From a virus: 25,622 nucleotides of DNA. Numbering within the stretch: the first letter of the stretch is position 1; every line of letters begins with the position of its first letter. Made by a program: the position numbers and the translations under genes. Where the stretch lies: positions 1-25,622 of the IMG/VR virus record IMGVR_UViG_3300031951_001096, one strand, 5' to 3'. The notes under the pieces were generated by a model. The model did not search any database and was not told the origin of the DNA. It worked only from the letters and a program-made list of their open reading frames with translations. Shown here piece after piece: positions 14,075-20,882 of the stretch.

Positions 14075-15490
14075 ATGGCAACTAACAGAGAAATGCTTAA
14101 AGAAGCAATCGCTGAAGCTAAAGCTGTAAAAGAAATGGCTATAGCAAATGCAAAAGCAGCTCTAGAAGAGTCCTTTACACCTCAACTTAAATCTATGTTA
14201 TCTTTAAAACTTCAAGAAATGGAAAAAGAAGATCTTGAAGAAGAAGGATATGGTAAAATGGACGCAGAACCTGAAACAGGATTCAGCTCAATGGGCGAAA
14301 AAGCTCTTGATGAAGAAGAAATGGAAGAAGGAGAAGGCGAAAACATGTACGAAGTTGATTTGGAAGAACTTTTAGCAGAGCTAGAAATGGAAGAAGGTGA
14401 AGTTGAAGAAAACATCAACGAAGCCGAAGAAGGTGAAGAAGAGGAAGGTGAAGAGGAAGAAGAAGGTGAAGAAGAAAACTCAGAAATGGAAGACCTTTCA
14501 GACGACGAATTGAAAGAAATGATTGAAGACGTAATCGCACAAATGATTAAAGACGGTGAGTTACAAGCAGGATCTGAATTCGAAGGTGAAGAAGAAGGTG
14601 AAGAAATGGAAATGGGTGATGAGGAAGAAGAAGTAGATTTAGCAGAACTTTTAAGAGAAATTGAAGAAATGGAAGAAGAAAATGAATACTCCACTAATGA
14701 AATATTTGATCCATCTGCACCAATAGTATTAGCAGCAGGATTGGGTACTTTAGGAGGTTTAATTGCATTAGGTACAGCTTATTTCTATAGTAAAGGAGCT
14801 GCAAAAGAAGAAGAGTTAAAAAGAAGAATAACTAATTTAATTCTTTCTAAGCAAAAAGGAACATTGGATAAAGAATGGGAGACTATGAAAAAAGATATGG
14901 AAAGTAACCCCCAACTAAAACAAAAAGTCCTAGATAACTTAAATACTATCCAGAAATTAGGTCTTAGCCTTGATGAAGCAGAAACAACAAGTAATCCTAT
15001 GTTAGCTGCTTTAAAAAATGTAGCTGCAGACCAAGATATTTCTATAGGTAATATCGTTAAAGCAAGTGAAAAAGTTGAAGATGAAGTAGAAAAAGTAAAA
15101 AAATCAGTTGAAGAAACAGAAGAAACAATGGATGAAATGAAAGCTGAATTAGATGAAGCTCTTTCTACAATCGAAACTTTAAAAGCTGAACTTAACGAAA
15201 TCAACCTTTTAAACGCTAAACTTCTTTATTCAAACAAAATCTTCAAAGCTAAAAATTTGAACGAAAACCAAAAAGTGAAGGTATTAAGTTCGTTTGACAA
15301 AGCTAAAAACGTAGGTGAAGTAAAAATGGTATATGAAACTTTAAACGAGGGAATTAAAGTTAAAAAAGAAACCATTAAAGAAAACCTAGGTAGAGCTTCT
15401 AAAGCAACTACTACCCCAACTGCAAAACAACCAATCGTAGAGTCAAACGATGTATTTAAAAGAATGCAAAAATTGGCTGGAATTATTTAA
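14075..15490 (+). CDS. Prohead scaffold/core protein (gp22-like) with hydrophobic insertion
   Basis: 471 residues; T4 gp22 has 269. It forms the core around which gp23 assembles and is degraded by the gp21-type protease. The N-terminal helix has LKE|A and IAE|A sites. Residues ~45-205 are extremely acidic (long Glu runs with Gly/Met). The C-terminal region (~357-428) carries ETLKAELNEINLLNAKLLYS, NKIFKAKNL and VKMVYETLNEG, which I recognise as the conserved gp22-type scaffold segment. Between them, residues ~208-330 form an insertion that begins with a glycine-rich hydrophobic stretch IVLAAGLGTLGGLIALGTAY (residues 217-236), long enough to cross a membrane, followed by helical sequence. Upstream, AGGA lies 5 nt from the A-rich pre-ATG sequence, one of few Shine-Dalgarno-like sites here. 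Capsid gene follows 25 nt later. Confidence 0.88.
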   Translation: MATNREMLKEAIAEAKAVKEMAIANAKAALEESFTPQLKSMLSLKLQEMEKEDLEEEGYGKMDAEPETGFSSMGEKALDEEEMEEGEGENMYEVDLEELLAELEMEEGEVEENINEAEEGEEEEGEEEEEGEEENSEMEDLSDDELKEMIEDVIAQMIKDGELQAGSEFEGEEEGEEMEMGDEEEEVDLAELLREIEEMEEENEYSTNEIFDPSAPIVLAAGLGTLGGLIALGTAYFYSKGAAKEEELKRRITNLILSKQKGTLDKEWETMKKDMESNPQLKQKVLDNLNTIQKLGLSLDEAETTSNPMLAALKNVAADQDISIGNIVKASEKVEDEVEKVKKSVEETEETMDEMKAELDEALSTIETLKAELNEINLLNAKLLYSNKIFKAKNLNENQKVKVLSSFDKAKNVGEVKMVYETLNEGIKVKKETIKENLGRASKATTTPTAKQPIVESNDVFKRMQKLAGII

Positions 15491-15515
15491 TTTAAAAACT
15501 AAAAAAAAACAAAAA

Positions 15516-17195
15516 ATGTCAAGTATTAATTCATTACTAGAAAGCTCTGCAAACGGATGGAGAAACATGCAGAGTGATGCTGCTAGAATGGCATCAAAAT
15601 GGTCTAAAACAGGCCTATTAGAAGGACTTGGAAGCGAAGTTGAAAAAAACAACATGGCTTTGATCCTTGAAAACCAAGCAAAACAACTTGTTGTTGAGCA
15701 ATCTTCTACTCAAGTAGGAGGCTCTAACTTTGTTGTAGGACAAGGTGAGCAATGGGCTGGTGTAGCTCTTCCATTGGTACGTAAAGTATTTGGTTCTTTA
15801 TCAACTAAAGAATTCATGTCAGTACAACCAATGAATCTACCTTCAGGTCTTGTATTCTTCTTGGATTTCCAATATGGTGCTTCAGCTAAAGCTGGATCTC
15901 CAACAACATTTGGTCCAGGTTCAGATGTTTATGCTGCTTCATCTTCAATGTACGGTAACACAAACCCAGGAGCTAATTTAGATCCATCTAGCGGTTTATA
16001 CGGTGCTGGTAGATTTGCTTATTCAATCAACCAATTCTCTGCTTCTGTAGGTGTAACTGTAGCAACAGCATCTTGGGCTCAATTAGATTACGCAGCTGAA
16101 TTAGCTTCTACAACAGGTAGCTATACAGCTGTAACTGTAACTGGACAATTAACTCGTCCTGATTATAAAGGTGTTAGAGCATTTGTATTGGCTTCAGGTT
16201 CAACTTTAACTTCAGCTACTGCAGCTAAATTGTTACCACAATACACTTCTACAAACGGTACTAACGCAATCACATTTATTTATAGTGGTTCTGTAGGTAC
16301 ATCTGATATCCCAGCTGCAGGTGTTTCTTCATCTGTCTTCTACAACATGCAACCTGCTGATAATTTTAGAGGTGATTTTGAAGATAACAGCGGTGCTGGT
16401 TATCCAAATGCTGAATCAACTTCTGCTGATGCATTAGCTATTCCACAAATCAACATTCAAATGAAATCTGAAGCTATTGTTGCTAAAACACGTAAGTTAA
16501 AAGCACAATGGACACCAGAATTTGCTCAAGATTTGAATGCTTACCAATCATTAGATGCTGAAGCTGAATTGACTTCAATCATGTCTGAGTATATTGCTCT
16601 AGAAATCGATCTAGAAAACTTAGATATGTTGATCCAAGATGCTTCTGCTGCAGATGAATACTGGTCAGCTAAAAACAACAATTACTTGAATGCAGGTAAA
16701 ACAGCTTGGGCTGCTGATTTAGACTTCTACAACACACAAGGTCAGTGGTTCCAAACTTTAGGTACTAAAATGCAGAAAGTTTCTAACAAAATCCACCAAA
16801 AGACTTTACGTGGTGGAGCTAACTTCTTAGTATGTTCTCCTTCAGTTGCAACTGTCCTTGAATCAATCCCAGGATTTGCTTCAACTTCTGATGGTGATGT
16901 AACTAAAGCAAGCTATGCATTTGGTATCCAAAAATCAGGTAACTTAAACAACCGTTATACAGTATACAAAAACCCATACATGACTGAAAACGTTATTTTG
17001 ATGGGTTATAGAGGATCTCAATTCCTTGAAACTGGTGCTGTATTTGCTCCATATGTGCCTCTAATCATGACTCCATTAGTGTACGATCCAGACACTTTCA
17101 CACCAAGAAAAGGTCTATTGACTCGTTACGCTAAGAAAATGATCCGTCCTGAATTCTACGGTCGTATCTTCGTTAATGATTTGAACACTCTATAA
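15516..17195 (+). CDS. Major capsid protein (gp23-like)
   Basis: 559 residues from ATG 15516, chosen over an in-frame ATG at 15450 because that one lies within the scaffold gene and this one follows a typical A-rich leader. T4 gp23 has 521. Matching segments are VQPMNLPSGLVFFLDFQYGA, EAIVAKTRKLKAQWTPEFAQ, DLNAYQSLDAEAELTSIMSE, IHQKTLRGGANFLVCSP and TRYAKKMIRPEFYGRIFVND. Aligning QLVVE-QSSTQVGG with T4 FLTE-AEIGG predicts prohead-protease cleavage after Glu61 (T4: Glu65). Residues ~115-255 include a long Ser/Thr/Gly-rich insertion before the 'MQPADNFRGDFE' region, probably a surface domain. Codons such as aac, ttc and atc look more frequent than in neighbours, fitting high expression. A strong terminator follows. 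Confidence 0.95.
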   Translation: MSSINSLLESSANGWRNMQSDAARMASKWSKTGLLEGLGSEVEKNNMALILENQAKQLVVEQSSTQVGGSNFVVGQGEQWAGVALPLVRKVFGSLSTKEFMSVQPMNLPSGLVFFLDFQYGASAKAGSPTTFGPGSDVYAASSSMYGNTNPGANLDPSSGLYGAGRFAYSINQFSASVGVTVATASWAQLDYAAELASTTGSYTAVTVTGQLTRPDYKGVRAFVLASGSTLTSATAAKLLPQYTSTNGTNAITFIYSGSVGTSDIPAAGVSSSVFYNMQPADNFRGDFEDNSGAGYPNAESTSADALAIPQINIQMKSEAIVAKTRKLKAQWTPEFAQDLNAYQSLDAEAELTSIMSEYIALEIDLENLDMLIQDASAADEYWSAKNNNYLNAGKTAWAADLDFYNTQGQWFQTLGTKMQKVSNKIHQKTLRGGANFLVCSPSVATVLESIPGFASTSDGDVTKASYAFGIQKSGNLNNRYTVYKNPYMTENVILMGYRGSQFLETGAVFAPYVPLIMTPLVYDPDTFTPRKGLLTRYAKKMIRPEFYGRIFVNDLNTL

Positions 17196-17220
17196 GAGTA
17201 ACGGTCAACCGAAAATAAAG

Positions 17221-17248
17221 AGCCTCGCTTATAAAGCGGGGCTTTTTT
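17221..17248 (+). terminator. Rho-independent terminator after the capsid gene
   Basis: 8-bp stem AGCCTCGC (17221-17228) with GCGGGGCT (17236-17243), one G-T pair, a 7-nt loop, then a T-rich tail running to 17257. It lies 25 nt past the capsid stop. Confidence 0.85.
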
Positions 17249-17272
17249 ATTTTTTTATGATGTGGTAATATG

Positions 17273-17280
17273 TATAATAA
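17273..17280 (+). promoter_or_regulatory. Late-promoter-like motif TATAATAA
   Basis: GTATAATAAAAT, with core TATAATAA 17273-17280, sits between the capsid terminator and the next gene. It ends 6 nt before the ATG at 17287, so a T4-like start point would give an almost leaderless transcript. Confidence 0.5.
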
Positions 17281-17286
17281 AATTAA

Positions 17287-17772
17287 ATGGCTAATTTATA
17301 TGTAACCATTACTGAAGAAATTACCCTTCCTAACCAAAACCAGGAAAAAACTCATAATCTAGTAACAATCCCTAACATTAATCAAATAGTTAGACGTATT
17401 GATACTATTCCAACCACATTTAGTGGTTCAGGGGTTGAAATTTTACGTTTTGTTGATAGTGAGGAAGAACAAACAGGTGGGGCATTTGTAAAATCTTCTG
17501 TAAAATATGTTAGATTAACTAACTTATCTAAAACAAATAGTGCCCAAATATATCTAATTGTAACTGGACAAGAAAGTACATTATTTAATTTAGGTGCTGG
17601 AAAATCAATCATGCTAAATGATGCAGATATTAATGCATCCTCAGCAAATGATTATGTAGTAGAAAATTATGTAGATGAAACTTACTATAGTGTATTTCAC
17701 TCAGTAGATTCAATAAAAGCAAAAGCTAGTGGCTCAAACATTTCTTTAGAATATTTTGTAGCTTCTTTATAA
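17287..17772 (+). CDS. Conserved virion protein of unknown role, after the capsid gene
   Basis: 161 residues. It opens MANLYVTITEEITLPNQNQE and is beta-rich, with segments VKYVRLTNLSKTNSAQIYLI, FNLGAGKSIMLNDADI and YYSVFHSVDSIKAKA. The '.Y.RLTNL......L.I....... L.AG.S.ML' pattern occurs in phage structural proteins I recall as hypothetical and could be a head decoration or head-completion protein; this is inference. The gene is flanked by late-promoter motifs on both sides and follows the capsid terminator, so it has its own transcription unit. Confidence 0.65.
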   Translation: MANLYVTITEEITLPNQNQEKTHNLVTIPNINQIVRRIDTIPTTFSGSGVEILRFVDSEEEQTGGAFVKSSVKYVRLTNLSKTNSAQIYLIVTGQESTLFNLGAGKSIMLNDADINASSANDYVVENYVDETYYSVFHSVDSIKAKASGSNISLEYFVASL

Positions 17773-17776
17773 TACG

Positions 17777-17784
17777 TATAATAA
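17777..17784 (+). promoter_or_regulatory. Late-promoter-like motif TATAATAA
   Basis: CGTATAATAAAA with core TATAATAA at 17777-17784, in the 27-nt gap between genes, 15 nt before the ATG at 17800. CGTATAAT recurs at 21638-21645. Confidence 0.5.
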
Positions 17785-17799
17785 AAAAACAAACGACAA

Positions 17800-18414
17800 A
17801 TGGCAAATTTAACTTTAAGATCAGTAAAAGGTTCCGCTCTTACTATCGCTGAAATGGACGAAAATTTTGAATATTTCACAGGTTCATATACAAACACAGG
17901 AACAATTACAGCTACAGGATTTGTAGGTGATGTAACAGGAAGCGTATCTGGTAGTGTAACTGGTAATGCTGATACTGCAACAACTGCTTCTTACGTAGCT
18001 GGTGCTGATGTAGACGGGTACGTAGCTTTAGCAACAGATGCTGATTTAGCAACAACTGCTTCATATGTTGACGGAGCAAACGTTGATGGATATGTAGCTT
18101 TAGCAACTAACGCTGACAATGCTGCAACAGCATCTTACGTAGAAAATGCTCAAACAGCATCATATGTTGAAACAGCTCAAACTGCTTCTTATGTAGAAAA
18201 TGCTCAAACTGCTTCATATGTTGCTGGTGCAAATGTAGATGGTGATGTAGCAACTGCAACTACCGCTTATAATGTAGATGCAACGTCTGGATCAATAACA
18301 ATAGGAAGTGGTGTTCTTGTATCACCATTAACAGGTTCAATATATTTTGATGCTACTGTTGCTAAATTTTATATTTGGGATGGTAATGCTTGGAGAACAG
18401 GATCTTTAAGCTAA
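17800..18414 (+). CDS. Repeat-containing fibre-like virion protein (ASYV repeats)
   Basis: 204 residues. The N-terminal module NLTLRSVKGSALTIAEMDEN is a recurrent opening of phage fibre-type proteins ('KGSALT..E.D.NF'). Residues ~35-165 are Ala/Thr/Val/Asp-rich repeats: two 24-residue units starting TASYV (nt 17983-18126), then three 9-residue units of the form TASYVENAQ (nt 18127-18207) and a partial one. The C-terminus SPLTGSIYFDATVAKFYIWD, then GNAWR, is a common phage tail-fibre end module. The composition and repeats point to an elongated beta-structured, likely trimeric fibre. A late promoter precedes and a strong terminator follows the gene, so it is a single-gene unit. The attachment site on the virion is not known. 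Confidence 0.7.
   Translation: MANLTLRSVKGSALTIAEMDENFEYFTGSYTNTGTITATGFVGDVTGSVSGSVTGNADTATTASYVAGADVDGYVALATDADLATTASYVDGANVDGYVALATNADNAATASYVENAQTASYVETAQTASYVENAQTASYVAGANVDGDVATATTAYNVDATSGSITIGSGVLVSPLTGSIYFDATVAKFYIWDGNAWRTGSLS
17983..18207 (+). repeat. Tandem in-frame repeats (2 x 72 nt, then 3 x 27 nt)
   Basis: Two 72-nt units (17983-18054, 18055-18126) and three 27-nt units (18127-18153, 18154-18180, 18181-18207), all beginning with the ACxGCxTCxTAyGT codon pattern for T-A-S-Y-V. The repeats keep frame, so copy-number change would alter fibre length without breaking the gene. Confidence 0.75.
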
Positions 18415-18439
18415 TAAGATCGATAATATATTCTAGAAG

Positions 18440-18466
18440 GAGTCTCTTAATGAGACTCTTTTTTTT
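18440..18466 (+). terminator. Rho-independent terminator after the repeat fibre gene
   Basis: 7-bp stem GAGTCTC (18440-18446) with GAGACTC (18452-18458), a 5-nt loop TTAAT, then eight T. The next late-promoter motif starts 5 nt later. Confidence 0.85.
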
Positions 18467-18470
18467 CATA

Positions 18471-18482
18471 TTTATAATAAAC
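18471..18482 (+). promoter_or_regulatory. Late-promoter-like motif before the neck genes
   Basis: TTTATAATAAAC, core TATAATAA 18473-18480, directly behind a terminator and 9 nt before the ATG at 18492. It differs from the 4917 and 9998 motifs by one missing A. Confidence 0.55.
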
Positions 18483-18491
18483 TAAAATACC

Positions 18492-19637
18492 ATGAACATT
18501 CCTATTTGGCCTGGTTCAAGCTCTTTTCAACCCGGAGCAACACCGTTTGGATTTTACGATAATGATATTCAATTTCAACAAGACGCTGATAAATTTGCTA
18601 AATTTGCTGCTCAACGTTTAGGATACCCTTTAACAGAAATTGAACTCCAGGACATAAACTTTTACACAGCATTAGAAGATGCAGTAACAACTTACGGAAA
18701 CGAATTGTATGCTTATCAAGTAGCAGATAATTTACTATCATTCCAAGGAAATCCCACCACAATAGGGTCAGCTAATGGTGAATTGGTTCAAGAAAATTTA
18801 AGTAATATAATTTTACTTTCAAATCAATATGGAACAGAAGCAGGTGTTGGAGGTACAGTTACTTACCACACAGGCTCTATCCCTTTACAAGCAGGAGTTC
18901 AAAATTATGATATGAACGAATGGGCAGTTTCTCAAAGTATCCAAGGGCGCATTGAAATCAGACGCATATTTTATGAATCTCCCCCAGCAATAACACGTTA
19001 TTTTGACCCATATGCTGGAACTGGTGTAGGAATGATGCAAATGCTAGATTCATTTGGGTGGGGTTCATATTCACCCGCAATTAACTTTATGTTAATGCCC
19101 GTAAACTATGATTTGCAAAAAATACAAGCTATAGAATTTAACGATCAAATTAGAAAATCTCAATATACCTTTGAATTGGTAAATAACCAATTGAGAATAT
19201 TCCCTATTCCAACTGGTTTAAGATATATGAGATTTGAATATATGATATTGGATGAAAAAAACAATCCATATGTTGACAGAAATGGTAGAAGCATAATCAC
19301 AAACCCTTCAAATGTACCATATGAAAATCCAATTTATACCAATATTAACTCAATTGGACGTTCATGGGTATTTGAATATGCTTTAGCCATTGTAAAAGAA
19401 ATACTAGGATATGTCAGAGGAAAATACCAATCTGTTCCTATCCCAGGTTCTGAAATCACATTAAACCAATCAGATTTAATTGCTGCTGCAACCTCTGAAA
19501 AACAAGCTTTAATTGAGCGTTTAAGAGCATATTTAGATTCAACTTCACGTAAAGCGTTGTTAGAGAAAAAAGCAGCAGAATCTGAAGCTCAAAGACAAAC
19601 AATTAGTAATATACCAATGGTTATATACATCGGTTAA
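18492..19637 (+). CDS. Probable neck protein (gp13-like)
   Basis: 381 residues; T4 gp13 has 309. Conserved-looking segments are ATPFGFYDNDIQFQQDADKF, AKFAAQRLGYPLTEIELQDI, FYTALEDAVTTYGNELYAYQ, RIEIRRIFYESP, LRIFPIPTGLRYMRFEYMIL and SWVFEYALAIVKEILGYVRG. I recall this family in marine T4-like phages next to a gp14-like gene, annotated as neck or hypothetical structural protein. Neck proteins gp13/gp14 close the filled head and join it to the tail. The C-terminal ~50 residues form a charged helix (TSEKQALIERLRAYLDSTSR). The next structural gene is separated only by a homing endonuclease gene, consistent with an original 13-14 pair. Exact T4 equivalence is moderately sure. Confidence 0.65.
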   Translation: MNIPIWPGSSSFQPGATPFGFYDNDIQFQQDADKFAKFAAQRLGYPLTEIELQDINFYTALEDAVTTYGNELYAYQVADNLLSFQGNPTTIGSANGELVQENLSNIILLSNQYGTEAGVGGTVTYHTGSIPLQAGVQNYDMNEWAVSQSIQGRIEIRRIFYESPPAITRYFDPYAGTGVGMMQMLDSFGWGSYSPAINFMLMPVNYDLQKIQAIEFNDQIRKSQYTFELVNNQLRIFPIPTGLRYMRFEYMILDEKNNPYVDRNGRSIITNPSNVPYENPIYTNINSIGRSWVFEYALAIVKEILGYVRGKYQSVPIPGSEITLNQSDLIAAATSEKQALIERLRAYLDSTSRKALLEKKAAESEAQRQTISNIPMVIYIG

Positions 19638-19649
19638 AAAAATAATTTT

Positions 19650-20366
19650 ATGATAGTATATTGTACTACAAATTTAATCAATGGGAAAAAATATATTGGT
19701 TCAAATTCCACTAATGACCCTAATTATTATGGGTCTGGTACTTATATAAAAAAATCTATAAAAAAATATGGAAAGAAAAATTTTATTAAAACCATACTGG
19801 CAGAAGTAAACGATATTAATTTAATGAAAGAATTAGAAGAGTATTGGATTGATTATTTTGATGCATATGATAATCCACTTTTTTACAATGCTACCAAATA
19901 TTCATCTGGTATATCTTCATTTCCAAAAGAAAAAATAATAAATATTCAAAATGCCAATAAAGGAAATAAATACCATTTAGGTTTTTCTCAAAGTGATTAT
20001 CAAAAATCTCAAACTAGTAAAGCTAATAAAGGAAGAAAACATTCTGTTGAATCTAACTTAAAAAAAAGACAACATAAATTAGGAAATAAATACGCATTAG
20101 GTAATAAACTTTCTTTAGAAACCAAACAAAAAATTTCCCAAAAGAAAATAGGCCATGTTTGTTACCAGAATGATGAAAGAAACCAGAAAATAAGAGAAAA
20201 AAACAGTAAATCTGTCCTTCAATATTCTAAAGAAGGAATATTTATAAAAGAATGGAAAAGTGCTAAAGAAGCATGTACTTATCTAGGTATAACTAGTATC
20301 CATAGATCTTTACAAAATTGGAAAAATAATAGTAAAGGATATAAATGGAAATTTAAAACACAATAA
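19650..20366 (+). CDS. GIY-YIG homing endonuclease with NUMOD3/NUMOD1 modules
   Basis: 238 residues. The N-terminal GIY-YIG domain has IVY (for GIY) at residues 2-4 and KYIG at 14-17, then YYGSGTYIKKSIKKYGKKNF and a catalytic-type Glu in MKELEEYWIDYF (Glu63/Glu64). The Arg found after YIG in I-TevI is not obvious here. Residues ~120-165 contain two or more NUMOD3-like DNA-binding units (ANKGRKHSVESNLKKRQ; LSLETKQKISQKKIG). Residues ~189-236 are a NUMOD1-like helix-turn-helix (VLQYSKEGIFIKEWKSAKEA). The layout is that of free-standing phage homing endonucleases related to Seg/I-TevI. It sits between the two neck genes with 12 nt and 3 nt spacing and looks intact. It is more AT- and Lys-rich than its neighbours, as expected for a mobile gene. 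Confidence 0.88.
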   Translation: MIVYCTTNLINGKKYIGSNSTNDPNYYGSGTYIKKSIKKYGKKNFIKTILAEVNDINLMKELEEYWIDYFDAYDNPLFYNATKYSSGISSFPKEKIINIQNANKGNKYHLGFSQSDYQKSQTSKANKGRKHSVESNLKKRQHKLGNKYALGNKLSLETKQKISQKKIGHVCYQNDERNQKIREKNSKSVLQYSKEGIFIKEWKSAKEACTYLGITSIHRSLQNWKNNSKGYKWKFKTQ

Positions 20367-20369
20367 ATT

Positions 20370-20882
20370 ATGTGCGCATTATTTGGTTCATCACGTGACG
20401 TTTCATTATTTAGGCACCTTAACAGGGAACTGCTATGGGATGTTATTACACAACAATGTGTATTTTATCAACTCAAAACAGCTGAAACAAAGGTAAACAT
20501 ATATGGTGAAGCAGCTGGTGCAAGATTATATGCAGAACCTGTTCTATTAAACGTATTAATTGATAGAGGAGATGCTTCCCAACCAGTTGATGATTTTGGT
20601 GTGTCTTATGATAGACCAATGACATTTAAATTTTTACGTGATGATTTAGTTGACGCTAATGTATTACCTGAATCAGGAGATATAATAATGTGGTATGAAT
20701 CATATTGGGAAATTAATAATGTAAATGATAATCAACTTGTAGTTGGAAAAGACCCAGCTTACCCATATAACACAAACCCATTAAACCCAGGACTGGAAAA
20801 TTTTGGCTCCAATTGGTCAATTATTTGCACAGCACATTATGTACCTGCAGATAAAGTTCAAATCTCAAAAGAAAGAATATAA
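20370..20882 (+). CDS. Probable neck protein (gp14-like)
   Basis: 170 residues; T4 gp14 has 256. Segments are LFRHLNRELLWDVITQQCVF, YGEAAGARLYAEPVLLNVLI, FKFLRDDLVDANVLPESGDI and IMWYESYWEINNVNDNQLVV. The 'ESGDII.....YWEIN.V......G' motif is comparable to the T4 gp14 segment '[20 protein letters not shown]', and the preceding gene is gp13-like, so a neck role is likely. The gene starts 3 nt after the homing endonuclease stop and its stop abuts the next ATG. It probably formed an operon with the upstream neck gene before the endonuclease inserted. Confidence 0.65.
   Translation: MCALFGSSRDVSLFRHLNRELLWDVITQQCVFYQLKTAETKVNIYGEAAGARLYAEPVLLNVLIDRGDASQPVDDFGVSYDRPMTFKFLRDDLVDANVLPESGDIIMWYESYWEINNVNDNQLVVGKDPAYPYNTNPLNPGLENFGSNWSIICTAHYVPADKVQISKERI

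Noticed and set aside
14212-14694. 160-codon open frame on the minus strand, Ser-rich
   Set aside because: It is antisense to the Glu-rich part of the scaffold. GAA/GAG codons read as TTC/CTC/TCT on the other strand, which produces long Ser-rich frames by composition.
15450-15515. Upstream in-frame ATG for the capsid protein
   Set aside because: It is inside the scaffold gene in another frame. ATG 15516 has an A-rich leader and gives a gp23-like N-terminus of normal length.
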